Positions 9,591 through 22,608 of a DNA stretch of 64,000 nucleotides are shown here, in pieces. A model generated the notes under the pieces. That model did no database searches and was not told where the DNA came from. It was given only the letters and a program-made list of their open reading frames with translations. Both the position numbers and the translations under genes were made by a program. Positions within the stretch are counted from its first letter, which is position 1. The number at the start of each line of letters is the position of its first letter. Origin of the DNA: Coffea arabica (lineage: Eukaryota; Streptophyta; Magnoliopsida; Gentianales; Rubiaceae); the NCBI RefSeq assembly GCF_036785885.1, contig NC_092316.1:20639001-20703000 (forward strand), given 5' to 3'.

Positions 9591-11867
9591 TGAAGTTTGG
9601 TTCTTTGGTTATTTCTTCAGTCGAATTCAAGTTGACCTTGATTTATATTTATATAACTGTCAAGTATCATGTTTGTCAGAAGGAACTGAATGCTTCTAAG
9701 TCTTGTCCATTTGCTTCAATTTTTCTTTATAATTTGCTGCACTCTTGTTTATGTTTTGATGAAATAATGATGAGGTTGAGAGCAGGTTCTTGCTTTTGTA
9801 TATTGCTGAAAATATGAATCTGGATCATGGCCACCGAGTTTCTTGTTGCGTGCGTTTTTGGAACCTGCACTGTTGTTTATGTTTTGATGAAATGATGATG
9901 AGGTTGACAATACGTTCTTACTTGTGTATATTGCTGAAAATAGGAATCTGGATTATGGCCCTTTCTGTATAGTGCTGTTTTGATCAAATGAGGGTCTTCA
10001 ATATGCCCCACTTTCCTTTTTTTTTTTATCAAATGATGATGAGATTGAGTCTCGACTTTGCTATTTTCGTGGAATCTGGATCTTGGTCTCGAGTCTTGAC
10101 TTTGCTATTTTCATTAGCTCGAGTCTTGTTTCTGTTTCCTTATAGTCATGATTTTATGATGTTGGATTGCTTAATGTTTCTCTTTCCTTACGGTCTCTCT
10201 TGGACTTCTGGACAGCTTCCTTACAGCCACAGAAGTGTTTGACCTGCTGAAATCTCCTTAATGTTCAAGATGCTAGAGCTGCAGTGGACTTTGATAGGCC
10301 ATGTTATCTGATAGGTCAATGTTTAGTGCAAATTAGTGCTGCTGCTGGGCTTCATATTCTCGGAAATCGTTTGTCGAGCTTGAGTACTTTAGCTCGATAT
10401 TGAGCTTGCCAAGTCCTCGAGCTCCATCAAGTTGAGCTCGAGCCCTCCCACTATTCCTTCGGGTTGAGCTCAAACTTCGAATCGAACTAGAGCTTCGTTC
10501 GAGCTCGAGTACTGTTTTTGAGCATCAAGTTTAAGCTCAAGTATGGCGATACTCGAATTCGACTCCACCGATATCACTCCTACTTATATGGCTGTTCCAA
10601 ACTAAAAAAGAAAACATTATATAATATTGAGTCCAATGGTTAATAAGATGAATAAAATATATGATAATGCCAATCTCATCTATTGAATTCAATTTTTGAA
10701 AAAAGATAACGTCATCCAAGCGAAAGAAAACATTCACAGATGATTTATTGCTCACAACTTCATTAGTTAGAATGATATTGCTGACATGAAGGGTGACGAA
10801 ACGGTATGCAAATATCATCCAGTTTTCACTAGATGATTTCCTTTTCTCATTGACAACAAAACATGTGTATATAGATGTATATCTCTACTCTACACAGAAA
10901 TCAAATCGAACAGAATTCTCCACAAAGTTCGAGACTGTTATTCAACAACTGTAAAACCGTGACAAATATGAATAATAGATAATTACTTCTTTCATTAACA
11001 CAAAGAAACCTTGACAAAACCTATTCTGCTACGAGACGGTTGGAAGCCACAGATATTGTACATAAAACGCTTTCAGCATGTTATGGTTAAAACCAATCAG
11101 GCTAAATTACGACCAACTGTAGGAACGGTGGAAGTGCATTTTTGAACCAACCGACTACCATTATCTCCTACCACATTCTATTACTAAATTCATAATCAAA
11201 TTTCATCTTCTTGTAGGCTCACAAAAGCAAAATAATCAGGTATGGACTGCAGTTACTCATAGCCAAAAAGTTCCAGGAAGAAAAAGGATTGACTCTGGAA
11301 TAGATCACACAAAGTCACCAACCCTTAAAACAAGGAAAAATCGACATAGAATAATAAATCAAAAACAACAAAAGAATGATGATATAGTTAGAATCCTCGA
11401 GGCAATGAAAGCTAGCAATGATTTGCAGGAGGATCAGAAAGGAGAAGCCGCGAGCACACGTTACTCAAGAAAGCTCAATTTTCCTTTCTAATCGATTTTT
11501 TTTTTTATTATATGTGGGCTTTTGAAATATCAATCTCTGCAACTATTAACGACTTTGATATATGAAAATAATTGTCCACTTAATCATCCATTTATTTCAC
11601 GATTTTGCTTTTGCTCACGATGGCATTTTAATTTCATATGTTGAAGTTAATCATAATTCAGACACATGCGAAGCACCAGGTGCACTTTCTAGTGGAAGCT
11701 AAATGTCGAAAAATTGCATCTATGCTTCATGAGATCAAGTACGGTACAACCATGCCAACATTAGGATGAAATATTTTAAAGCCGCATATCTTACTATGAA
11801 TCCAATTTATCATTCATGGACAAAGTGTTTGAAAGTTGACTTTGACTTTCTGCTAGATAATGGTGGC
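9591..11867. other. gene-poor stretch with decayed duplications
   Basis: I see no supportable gene here. A block of about 105 bp (from 9741, CACTCTTGTTTATGTTTTGA) recurs at 9868 with about 85% identity, and a third, weaker trace follows near 10025. Positions 10380-10560 contain many CGAGCTCGAG-type words of low complexity. The rest, to 11867, is AT-rich with only short overlapping frames on both strands. Confidence 0.5.
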
Positions 11868-12460
11868 GAGGAATGGCAATGGGGCGGCCCACTGCTTTCC
11901 CCCGCGCCCGGCCCGCCCCTTGTTTCTCCCACGGTGCCCCTTGGAGCGAATAAAAATTTGTCATTTAATTTTATTGTAGTCAAATTAGCAAATAATTAAG
12001 TACTAAAATATCAATACATTATCAAATTATTATACATTGTAATTTTACAATTGAAATTTATAAAAATAATCAAAAAAAATATTTGAATACAATCCAACAT
12101 GATGAAATAAATACAATTAAAGTAGTCAAATTTTCACTTTTGAAATAAATACAATGACTAAGTCATTATTGTATTTTTTTTTGAGAAAAAATGTGTTATT
12201 TTGTAATGTGTAATTAGGAATTTAGTATAAATATATTAGTAAATTTAGTATAAGTAATTAATAATTTCTATTAGTAGACATGTATAATTATTAGTATTAT
12301 TAATAATATCGATTATATTATATATACTAATATACATTATATAATATTTACAACTAATAATATTATTATTATAAGTTTGTAACTAATTAAATTAAATAGT
12401 ATATGTACATATAAATATAAATAATATATATATGTATATATATTCTAATTGCCATCCCTA
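11868..12460. mobile_element. hAT-type MITE, about 593 bp
   Basis: Terminal inverted repeats GAGGAATGGCAAT (11868-11880) and ATTGCCATCCCTA (12448-12460) match at 11 of 13 positions. They are flanked by an 8-bp target duplication, ATGGTGGC (11860-11867) and ATGATGGC (12461-12468), 7 of 8 identical. Just inside the left end is a GC-rich GGGCGGCCC...GCCCGCCCC stretch; the interior is very AT-rich and has no transposase. An 8-bp duplication and these ends fit a non-autonomous hAT element. Confidence 0.75.
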
Positions 12461-12468
12461 ATGATGGC

Positions 12469-13059
12469 TAAAAGTGAAATTCAGACATCATGTACCTCCA
12501 CTACCAACCAAATCGGCAATGTTCTCACTAAAGCAAATATCTTTCACACGACAAGTTGATGGCTTTTTTTTTAAATGGGAAACCCCACAACTTGCAAGGA
12601 TGTGACGAGTATTTGATTAATTAGTTAAAGTCTGAATTAATCTGTAGTAACAATTAGAACTAGATAGTCTCTTTGTAATAACTTGTGCATATTTTTGTAC
12701 TTTTAAATATACAGTTATGTAAATGGAAAGTTTCCTTGTTCTCCATTTCATGTGTTTAGAAACTACTCAGCCGGAATAACGGTAATTAGATTAGCTGACA
12801 GTTTTGTTTGGAAATTCCTGCTTTGATGACTACATGCATTTCTAGGGATGTATGACGATAATGCCATTAATGATGAAAGCATGTCTAAGCAAAACTTTGA
12901 AGTAGCTATCCAGCCTAATGCTGCCAACAAAAAGAAGTAGCTCGGAGTTTAGCAATGGACACTTTGGGCCCTTCTACCAGAATGCAGCTATAGAAAAATT
13001 CTTTTGACTGTCGAGAACATTTGAGGGAGGGAATAAAACTCCTCATACTGACTTGTTAC
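12469..13059. other. 3' flank of the COBRA-like gene
   Basis: No gene seen. The stretch is AT-rich and lies downstream of the minus-strand COBRA-like stop codon, so its right part probably contains the 3' UTR and polyadenylation region. No clean polyadenylation signal could be fixed. Confidence 0.4.
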
Positions 13060-16000
13060 TTAGGGGGCACTAAAAAATATGAGTAAAAGTGACAGGATTG
13101 GTAATTTCAGGAGACCAAGCAAAGATGCTATTCCAGAACTACTACCATTTGGCAGGTTTGGATATTGATCTGGAGGTGGCATCACACAGACGTCACCATT
13201 AAAATAAATCCTCTGAGGGAAAGCCCATCCCTTGTCGAAGGTGAAAGACTTGCCCTTCCTAAATAGAAGCTCTGATTGCACAAATCCATCGGGTCCAGCT
13301 TGCATAAGCCAGTCGTTGTAGTATTTGATTCCCCATAGCATTGCCGTATCATCTGAAAAGGGGAATGGTTCAATGACCAAATATATTGTAGGATGATAGA
13401 AGATAAGTAAGCGTGTTGCAAAACTTCAGACTAGTTCTCTAGTTACTTACTTATCAAACCGTAAGGTATTATTGGCTTATAATTAAAGCTGAAAGTCTCG
13501 GTAAGATGATTAAAATTGGGATGCTGAACGACAAGATTCCACTGTGTATAATTCATTTTGTAATTGAAATTTGTGATTGTGATCTTCACCCTCCAGTACT
13601 CTTTGTAGTTTTGCTTGACATGCCAGTGGACTCGGATTGGACACATGTGGCTAGTGCAGTGAACAACCGGTGTATAACTATTGATCTTGCTCGGAATGGC
13701 AAGAGCTGAAGCCAGATAAGAAGAAACCGATCTGTAAGATAGATGAAGAAGTAGAGTTTGGTCATGATTATGCACTATATTATGTTATTTTGTCAAGTGA
13801 CTGATCGAATACTGTTCCCGTCTTACCCAACACAGGTTCCTGCTGCAGGTCGAGGTACCTTGTTTTGACAACCACAAGTGCAAGCAGGGCAGTTGACAAT
13901 CGTTTCACTGTAGAAGGAGGAGAGCGAGACACAGCAAGTCGGAGTCTTTTGGGCTAGGAATTGTGAATATGTGCAACTTACCTGCCATGACACTGCAGAA
14001 AAGAGTACGAATTAACTGACAAAATGCACTTCAAATATTCTGTATCTAGAAACTTCTTTGTCGATAACTTTGAATAATCTGATCAGATTTTTTTCTATTT
14101 AGAGTCCTTGACTGGATTTGATATTTTGCTTAGTCTGTTGATCATTGCATATGTCTTCTAAAGAAAGTGTTCAATAGGTCTAAATCCTTCCCAAGTACAG
14201 TGAAATGAAGAAACAAATTAGAAAGCACTACCAGTCATTTTTCTGCAATTATTTGAAATCTTAACCTCCTTGGATTGCATTTTTGTAAAGAACTTTTAAA
14301 AGAATATGACTTTACCACTTTCTTGAGGATAGTATATAATTAATCACAAAAAGTTTATCGGTAACTGGTGAGGTTGTTCGAAAAACTATCCCAAAAATTG
14401 CAAACCAAACAGAGTTTCTGGAAGAACATTAGAGCTAGCAAATAAAACTTACTCAAAGCTTGGGTGACCCTCCTCCTGTCTGGTGTCTTGAATTTGCTTG
14501 GTTTGACAAATTGAGTTGGTCCGCAGGTATATCCAGGGCCTGGTGTTTTCAAGGTAAAGTCCTTTGGTGCTCTCACCGTTTTATTAGATGTCCCAGCTTG
14601 ACCAACCGTGAGTTGAAATGAGGAGAGTGCATTGGCAGGGTCCTGAACCCAAGAGCTTAAAACACCACCTCTGCAGCAGTTTGCCATCCGCTGGGTATAT
14701 GGGGCTGCTGGTAGTAGATCAACAACTGTGGGTTTCTTCTTGCAACAGTGAGGAATGTCGCCTTTGAATTTTGAACAATCTCCTTGCTCTACTGTTTGAC
14801 CGCCCAACATGCTCCATATTACCTCACTTTTAGCCCATGTCCATCCTAATTTCCATCCTGGAGCTTCAATGTGCCGATACTTCTGGAAGTTCAAAATGCT
14901 CAAAGTGGCCTGCAAATTTGAAGAGAATTAATCAAAGATCCTTCATTTTTCTCAACTGTTGAAGAACAACCACCATATGACATTATACTTCCAATCTGAA
15001 GAGCTGTCAGTTTCGCGAATAAATTTCATAGAACAAAATATCATTCTGCAGTAGATTGAGTCTCTAGCATAGAAGAATATCTTCAGTATTCAAGAAATAT
15101 TGACAGCAAAGGACAAAACAATCTTAATTTTCTTTTTGTCTGTCTAATATGTAATTCTTGTCCTCTCTGCATCATATTGACAATAGTTTCTCACTGTTTT
15201 GTTGATATATGAGAATCCAGAGAGGATATATATAAGCTACGAACAAATTGAATTTGCTAAATCAATAACATGTACCATTCTTTTAGTATTACAGTATCTA
15301 TTACAATTCAGAAATTTCATTTTTGACTCAACTTTGATTGACCAGAGCATAGGCTTCTTAGGAATAGGAAATGTGGGAAAGGAGAGGAGCGGATAACCGA
15401 TTTCTTAGAAGTTTCATGTGCTACTCACTATGTAACCATCTGAAGTCCAGCTCATAATATCCCATTTGATTGTAATATTGCCACTGGGATCAAGAGCATC
15501 ATATGCATCTGCAACATGCAAAAATTGTTATATTATCAGTTAGGCAAGTGCTGGTGTACTTTAAACCTGTCTCCTCAGACTTGTGGTTCGAACCAAAAGA
15601 CAAGAGAAAGGCTAATAACCTAGTTGCTTTATAGTATAATGCTCAGGCAAACAAACTCTTGAATCCTGAATAAGTTGAAACTAATCAAGTCCATTGAAGG
15701 AAAGAATTTAGCTGCCTACAAATCCTCCAAAGCACCATCCTTCTTTCTGATCCAAGTCCTGCAGCCATATCCATTTCTGAACTTCTCACAATATTGTCTT
15801 CTAAGTTCCCAGACTAGATTATTCAGTTTCATTTTCAACTTTTCTAGATGCCCTTTAGCAATATAAACCAATTGCCAGTAAGTGCACTTAGTCCAAACTC
15901 TGAGAGTATGACAGCGCTAGGTATCCAAGAGTGCAAAAAAGTTTCACTATAAAAATGGATTAGGACATGAGATGACAAAGGGACTAACCTGTTGAGGAAA

Positions 16001-16088
16001 AGCTCATAACACAAAGCAAAGCTAGTAGTGAAATGCGACAGCTCAACTCAGTAAATGATCCTATATTGAACTTTATGAACAACTCCAT
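13060..16088 (-). CDS. COBRA-like GPI-anchored cell-wall protein (six exons, intact)
   Basis: Minus-strand exons are 16088-15989, 15508-15429, 14909-14453, 13992-13827, 13731-13451 and 13352-13060, giving 458 codons (Arabidopsis COBRA is about 456). All junctions keep frame with GT-AG introns. Residues 1-34 are a signal peptide (L-L-A-L-L-C-V-M-S-F core); the mature part starts D-A-Y-D-A-L-D-P. Family hallmarks are N-I-T-I-K-W-D-I, R-H-I-E-A-P-G-W, H-C-C-K-K-K-P-T-V-V-D-L-L-P, the CCVS motif near residue 232, and M-C-P-I-R-V-H-W-H-V-K. The last 20-odd residues are hydrophobic after N-G-S-S-S-G, a GPI-attachment signal. COBRA proteins act at the plasma membrane and wall in cellulose orientation and deposition. 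Which paralogue (COB, COBL1 or COBL4) is not certain; the neighbourhood favours the COB locus. Confidence 0.93.
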
Positions 16089-16268
16089 TTCTTACAAGTT
16101 AAAATTGTGAACTTTTCAATTTTCCAGCAGGAGACAGAGCAAAATATTGTGTAACAACTAACAAGTGTTGGAGAAAGGGCATGCAGAAATAGGCAGCAAT
16201 AGACTGGGTGCAGCTGGCTTTCTGTTGCCCACACTGCTGGTGTGTTTGGACTTTGGATCAAAATGGAC

Positions 16269-16274
16269 TTTATA
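16269..16274 (-). promoter_or_regulatory. putative TATA box of the COBRA-like gene
   Basis: The minus strand reads GGGGTCTATAAAGTCC, about 180 bp upstream of the ATG at 16088. It is the best TATA-like word in the short stretch between the start codon and the MITE that begins at 16387. Function is inferred from position. Confidence 0.4.
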
Positions 16275-16386
16275 GACCCCAACTTACTTAGTATGATTGC
16301 CATTTACTACTCATTAGCAATTCATATAGCTTGATGCGCAAATTCTCTTGTCAATTATTATGGAGTAATCGCTAAGATATTGAGAA

Positions 16387-17276
16387 GGGATAATTTCAGA
16401 AACCTCCCTTGAGTTTTAACTATTTCACTGAACTCCCTTCAATTTTCGAAAATTACACTAACATCTCTTGAAGTTAATTATCTTATAACATTTACACACA
16501 ATCAATAATTAAAAAGCGATATTAAGAGAGAAAGATAACATGATTCCACCATTGCTCCTTATCTACTACATTATTTAGTTAATTTAATACCTAACCAAAC
16601 ATTAAAGAAAAACACTAACATGTCCTATTTCTTATTCGAGATCAAATCACATATAACATCAAAAAATAATATATCATTCTATATTTTTTACTTAATGGAA
16701 GGTCCAAATTACTCTTTTCAATTACATACTATTCTTGAATATGATCAACAATAAATAATCAAAAGAATTTGCAGTTGAAGCATTATAGAGAGCAAATTTT
16801 AACATCATAAATATCCTTGTCAACATATTAAGATTAGTTGCTGAGATTATTATGGTATTAAAGTTCACTCATTGTAATGTTTTGGTTATAGATTTTTGAT
16901 TATTTGTTGTTGATCATATTTTGACAATGAGTCTATAATTGAAAAAGGTAATTTGGATCTTACATTAAAAGAAATATATAGAATGATATACTATTTCTTT
17001 TATATTATATGTGATTTGATCCTGATGATAAACAACAAATTCTAATATTTTTGTTAATGTGTGGACTGGTATTAGATTATAATAGATGAGAAACAATGGT
17101 AGAATTAGGTTATCTTTTCTCTCCTAATATCATTTTTTAATTATTAGTTAAACTTAAATGTTACAAGATAATAAACCTTAAAGGAGGTTAGTATAATTTT
17201 TAAAGCCTAAAAGGAGACCAGTGAAATAGTCAGAAATCTCATGGAGAAATCTCAGGAAGGTTTCTAGTATTGTCCC
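16387..17276. mobile_element. foldback Mutator-like MITE upstream of the COBRA-like gene
   Basis: The ends GGGATAATTTCAGAAACCTCCC (left) and the complement of AAGGTTTCTAGTATTGTCCC (right) are diverged inverted copies. Similarity continues inward for about 430 bp in each arm, for example CTATTTCACTG, CAATAATTAAAAAGCGATATTA and GATCAACAATAAATAATCAAAA on the left against their complements on the right. The centre is near 16830, so almost the whole element is one long palindrome. Flanking 9-bp duplications TATTGAGAA (16378-16386) and TATAAAGAA (17277-17285) agree at 7 of 9. Nine-base duplications with long inverted repeats point to a MULE derivative. No transposase is encoded. Confidence 0.8.
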
Positions 17277-20120
17277 TATAAAGAATTGAATCTAATGATC
17301 AAGTTGCATCCCAAAATCTACAAAGTGCTGTTAGATATGAGGAGCGGCAAATTGTTTGCCTTATGGTGAGTTTTTCATGTCATTTTACAGGTGAGCCTGC
17401 TGCTATAAAGCACGAAAGAGTTTACATCTTTTAATTAAGTGAAAAATGCGTATAAAACGAAAAAAAAAAAAACCACAATAAATCTGTCAATGGTTAAAGT
17501 TTTTCAAGTCCAAATTAAACTTAATAGTCAAGGGGTGCAAAGGACCATGAATTGTGTCCTTGCCTTCAAAATTCATGGTGAAAGATATATGGTAATGAAC
17601 CAAGTGAAATAAAGCATGTACTACCTTGATACATAAGAAATAAGTGTATCTAATCAGGCATGACAAAAATATAAGAAGTAAGCAAAACAACTCATCCTAA
17701 AAACTGAAATATTTTTGAAGCCTTTTTTTTTTTTTGAAGGATTTTTGAAGCCACATCTTCATCATTTACGAAAATAATCAGTGGTTTGGATGTTTGATTA
17801 TCAAGGTGAGGTGTAGAGCAGTGATGTATTGCACATTAATCCCATTTGTCAATCTGATGATTGTTTCTTGACTTAGAAGGTTTAATGTCATTTTGCCCTT
17901 TTTTTGGTTTAAGAAAACTAGGTGAATGAACTGATGGCTAGTCAACGTGGATTATCAGCTAAAAGGCAAAATCACCAAATTTCATTTGTATTCTGCAATG
18001 GATCTATATACAGTGAAATCCCTCAAAATATGAGACTGCAGTTTATTAAAGTAGCACGGATTAGACAGCTAGAGAGCATCTCACAGATCCGACCAGAGAA
18101 TGATAAAATAAAAAAAATAAAAGCTAGTTACATACCACAATATTTTAGTATTGTATTTGGATTTAAAGTCCCAGATTTGCTCTCTGGTAGGCGCGTCAAT
18201 TTGATTTCTGGATCAGGTTTTTACAAGTCTAAATTGGGGCTCTATTGAAAAGCATTAGATAAAGACCTGGATCTGGCTCTCAATTGGGCTCAAATCATTA
18301 TAGACAAAGTTTGGCCATTTGAATTTATTTGCTTCGGGAACAAACTTGGTCCAAATTCAAAATCTTCTTACTCTTATATGTATGTATGTAAGTAAATGTA
18401 TATGTATATGTATATCCATATATGTATGTATGTATATATTTAGTACATTGATCGTTTTCTTAAACGTAGTATTGTATCAAACCCAAGTTTTTAATTGAAC
18501 AAACCGAATTTTTTTACACTTAATTTGAGAATCGTTTTAATTGAATCTTTCAATTTGTTTTGGTACACAACAAAGTCTCTTCTAGGATTTCTAATGAGAG
18601 TATTCACCTTTCCTATAGCTTTATAATAAGAGTTTTCTTCTCTTTTAGAGTAAACTACCAAGAATTTTCTTTTAATTTGTGTTTTTCTTTGTTAAATCTT
18701 AGTTTTTTCATATCTATTTATCAGATGTGGAAATTCTGATGTCTATATTGTCAAGTCTCAACCGGATTTTTGAACAAGAAGTAGTTAAATAGTAGGTCTG
18801 GCGTTGAAGACATGCACAGACATTCTCCTTTTCTCTCTCTCTGTTTTGTTTGGATAAAAAGTGAATTTTATTAACAAAATTGTTGAAAATCGTTCATACA
18901 ATTTGATTTCCATCATAAAAATCTCGGCTATTGGAATGATAAACCGGCATTAGAAATAACAAATATGCAATTTAACAGATAAAAAAATATGAAAAATATA
19001 TCTGAAAAAGTCTTTTAATGAGATAAATCATTGTAGCTCTCTTGTATGCATGTTGCAATCTTCAAATCTGCTAAGCAATTGTTTTAAACTCTAATAATGA
19101 TCATAACGTCCATCAATATAGACCCAAAATTAAAAAAAAAATCATATTTGAAATAGATTCAAATTTAATAAAAAAAATAAGAAAAGACTATACAAAAATC
19201 TCATTAGAAAATCCTAAGAGAACAAAAAATTCCCATTAGGAACCTCTAAGAGAAATAGAAGACTCTCACTAAGGAATTCCGTCTATTTGAGTGCCTAGGT
19301 CATAGTGGTCGCCAAGATCTTTGGAGTTATTTTTTTAAGCTCTTGGAGGTAAGGTATAGCCCCCCTCCTTGTATTTCTCCTTTTCTTCATTATTAATAAA
19401 TTTGGGTGGAAACCCTTAAAAAAAGTCAAAATGAAATTCGTGGGAGAAAGATCATGATGGTAGAGAAAAAAATATTAAGTAGAGAAAAGTCAGAGAAGAG
19501 AAAAAGTAGAACGCTTTTTCTTTTTCCTTTTAAGTAGTTGATTGTTGCATGGATGTTCATTGGATTCGAAGCGATTAATATCAATTTTGAATATATTAAA
19601 GTTTCAAAACATAATTTTGTTAATTTTTGAAATTTGGTGATTCTATAGATCTTTATATTTGTCATTTTTATGGTGTATTTAATGTATTTTCTATCATTAA
19701 TGCATATCTCATGAATGAAATTATGATCTTATATAGAAAAAATCATTCTAGTTAACATGACAAACTTCTTAAATAGTAGTTATGTTCTAAATGTATTTCA
19801 TACTTTCTTTTAATTCTTCATCTATTTTTAGTCTCAAATTACACTTGAATGATCAAAACTATCCACTTTACATACTTTAGTCTATATTTGAATTGTTTGA
19901 GCAAATGATAAGGATAACAATTTAGCTAAGTGCCCAAAATTATATTAAACTTGTGGCAAATGGGATGTGCACATTAAAAAAAATTATATTTATAATAAAA
20001 GAGTAACAATAATTAGAAATCTAATTTTAAAAATTTGAAAATTTAAAATAAAAATAGAAGAAGTTATTGAAATTTAATAGCTACGAACAATTTGTTTGGG
20101 GTGGTTATAGGTGGCAAACA
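17277..20120. other. AT-rich intergenic DNA without a supportable gene
   Basis: Both strands carry only short frames with no recognisable motif, including 17922-18248 (+) and 19426-19665 (minus). A TATG/TATA microsatellite lies at 18376-18440. TCTCTTCTAGGATTTCTAATGAGA (near 18576) and the complement of a similar word near 19200 form a weak inverted pair, perhaps an old foldback element, but the arms do not stay aligned. Confidence 0.5.
18376..18440. repeat. TATG/TATA microsatellite
   Basis: An imperfect run of TATG and TATA units (TATGTATGTAAGTAAATGTA and onward) covers about 65 bp in intergenic DNA. Confidence 0.8.
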
Positions 20121-20123
20121 AAT

Positions 20124-21752
20124 CTAGGGGTGAGCAAATTTGGTACGTACCGGATTCATATCCGAATTCAAATTCAATTTGGTAATTTGAAATCGGGTAT
20201 TTGGTAATTTGGTACAAAAGCGGTATTTACCGAATTCACCGAATTCTAATATGGTATGAAATTGGTAATGAGATTATGAATTTCATAATAATTGATTTCA
20301 AATTCAAATTCGGTAAAATGAAATAGGGTACCATATTATCGCATTCGAATATCAAATTAGTTTATAAAATTATATAATACATAGATAAATGCCATTTAGT
20401 ATTAGTATATACTACTAATATATTATTATATCATATAGGTAAATGCTATTAATAATAGTTAGTATATGGTATTATCATGTATTTATGATAATAATAATAT
20501 ATAATGATGTACAATATACTATTTTAGTATTTGTTAATTGTTATATGATTATAATAATACAAATATACAACAATACATAACATAACTTTAATACTTATTA
20601 TTTTTTACATGACTAGAATTAGATAATAATTAATAAGTAGAGGTATAATACTAAATATTAAACAATAAACATAATTAGTAATTAGAATTTAGATATTGGT
20701 AATTTGGTATATCATTCATGTTTGAATTATTAATATTTGAATGCGTAACTTGTAACTTGTAAGTATTAGTGTACTCTAAAATTACATTACATATTTAACA
20801 TAAAAATTCATATTCTCTATTAACTAATCTTAAGGTTTTAAACATAGACAAGACGCCAAGCAGTCTAAGTGAATACATATGAATTGCAAATCAATGTATT
20901 AGTGTATTGGCTTTCACTATTAAAAGCAACTTGGTGTTGTAGCCTGTAAGTTTGTAATTAGATTGATTACAATAGCAGCGTAGCTATTAAACTTGATAAC
21001 AGGGTTTAATTAGGCTGGAAATTGCAAATAAAGGATTGAAATTCATAAATTTTTGCATATGGGTATAATGGGTAACCCATCAAACCCAATTAACCAATTT
21101 AGAATTGTCTTCCCCCATGCTTCCTCTCTTCACCCACACAATTGTTTTTAGATTTTTCATTTTGTCATGATGTTAACTACTTTTGTTTCATTTTTATTAT
21201 ATTTGTTGGTTTTATCTTATCATTTTATTTTCTCTTAGTTTGTTAACTTGCTCATTTTTTAGCATTACCAATTTATGACAAGTTTTATCCTCTTTTCCTA
21301 TCTTTCTAAAATGAAATTTAAATTCACACACAAAAAAATGCTAGGGGTTCAAAATTTTTGAATTAAGTTTTTATATTAACTTTTTTTTAAGTTTTTATGT
21401 TAACTTTTATAGTACTTAGTTCAAATTTTTATATTCTTATTGTTCAATTATTAAATAGTATGTAATTTTGTGACATAGAGTAGGAATGAAAAAAAATTGG
21501 TAATTAGGCTTATTAAGCATTATGAGTAAATGTTTAAAACTAATGATAGGTGCAAAGGGTGGTCTAAATTGATAACTTAGTTTGTAAAATGAGTTTACAA
21601 AAAATTAAATACATGAGTTATCCAATTCATTTTTTGGATTACCCATTTATATCATCTAATTAAATGGGTATAAATGAGTTGATTCACTTATACCTATTAC
21701 CTATTTTAACCAACTTAAACCCACCCAAATCATCCATTTTAACACCTCTAGT
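20124..21752. mobile_element. remnants of hAT-type MITEs (uncertain)
   Basis: Two end-like words bracket this AT-rich region: TAGGGGTGAGCAAATTTGG (from 20125) and TTTTAACACCTCTA (to 21750). Both resemble ends I know from plant hAT MITEs, but they do not form one clean pair and no flanking duplication is visible. They are probably two different truncated elements. Inside, 20130-20340 repeats GGTAATTTGG and ACCGAATTC words. The rest is low-complexity AT-rich DNA with no gene. Confidence 0.3.
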
Positions 21753-21982
21753 GGTGGTTAAGTGCAATTTCTTACTTATATGAGGATAAAATTGGTATAA
21801 CAAAAAATGACAACATATTTTAACACCAAAAATCATGCCTCATGCTTTACATATAGAAAGATATTCAAAATCAGAGTACTCGCCCTCAATTATAGAATAA
21901 AACTATAAAAATATTTCTGATCATGCATGCTTTACACCGAAATGATTCACTCACCGAGTATATCATAATTGCAACAATAATT

Positions 21983-22593
21983 TGTAAGACTCGCATCCTT
22001 TAGAGGCAATTATGACTCATATGATTGATTCTAAAGTAATTGATATTCTAATTAATTGATTGACATTTTGTCAATAATTAATTAGCATCTCCATTTGATA
22101 ATGATTGGTGATTGATATCCTGATTAATTGATTGACATTTTATCAATAATTAATTAGTATCTTTGATTTGTTAATGATTGATTGGTATCTATTGTTAATT
22201 GATATCTTATTCAATTAGTAAATCAATCAAATGATCAATTAGTCAGAAAATGTTATTTCAATTATAAATTTTGGCAAGATTTCCTTGATGGAAGGAAACC
22301 CAAGGGATTTTTGTATTTTTCAGTAAGGGTCCCTAGCCTAACCTATAAATAACATGTGGTATTCCATCAATTATACACTTTTGGTTTGGTATATGTTAGA
22401 AGATCCTTACTCTATATTCTCCTACTTTTTTTCTTCTACACATTTACATAGTTTCTTTGTTAATATAGACAAGAAGAAGGCAAGAAGACAAGGAGCTGTA
22501 AGGACTAATCTTTGTTCAATAATAATGGTTGGAGGTAAATCATTTAAATTTTCGCTGCTTTGTACAACTCATTTGTACTTATTTGGTTTAACA
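21983..22593 (+). repeat. 5' LTR of the Copia element
   Basis: Starts TGTAAGACTC and ends GGTTTAACA, two bases before the primer site. It matches the 3' copy at 35690-36256 over its length except the last 18 or so bases, which the 3' copy lacks. The clearest shared blocks are CTTTAGAGGCAATTATGAC, GACAAGAAGAAGGCAAGA and AAGGAGCTGTAAGGA. A weak TATAAATA lies near 22343-22350. Confidence 0.85.
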
Positions 22594-22595
22594 TG

Positions 22596-22608
22596 TGGTA
22601 TCAGAGCC
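22596..22608 (+). promoter_or_regulatory. primer binding site (tRNA-Met type) of the Copia element
   Basis: TGGTATCAGAGCC follows the 5' LTR after two bases. It complements the 3' end of plant initiator tRNA-Met, the usual minus-strand primer of Copia elements. Confidence 0.9.

Noticed and set aside
17922..18248. 108-codon + strand frame
   Set aside because: No recognisable motif, no splice context, AT-rich surroundings; consistent with chance.
20124..21752. A single hAT element spanning the two end-like words
   Set aside because: The words pair poorly, no 8-bp duplication flanks them and the interior is too heterogeneous, so two separate remnants are more likely.
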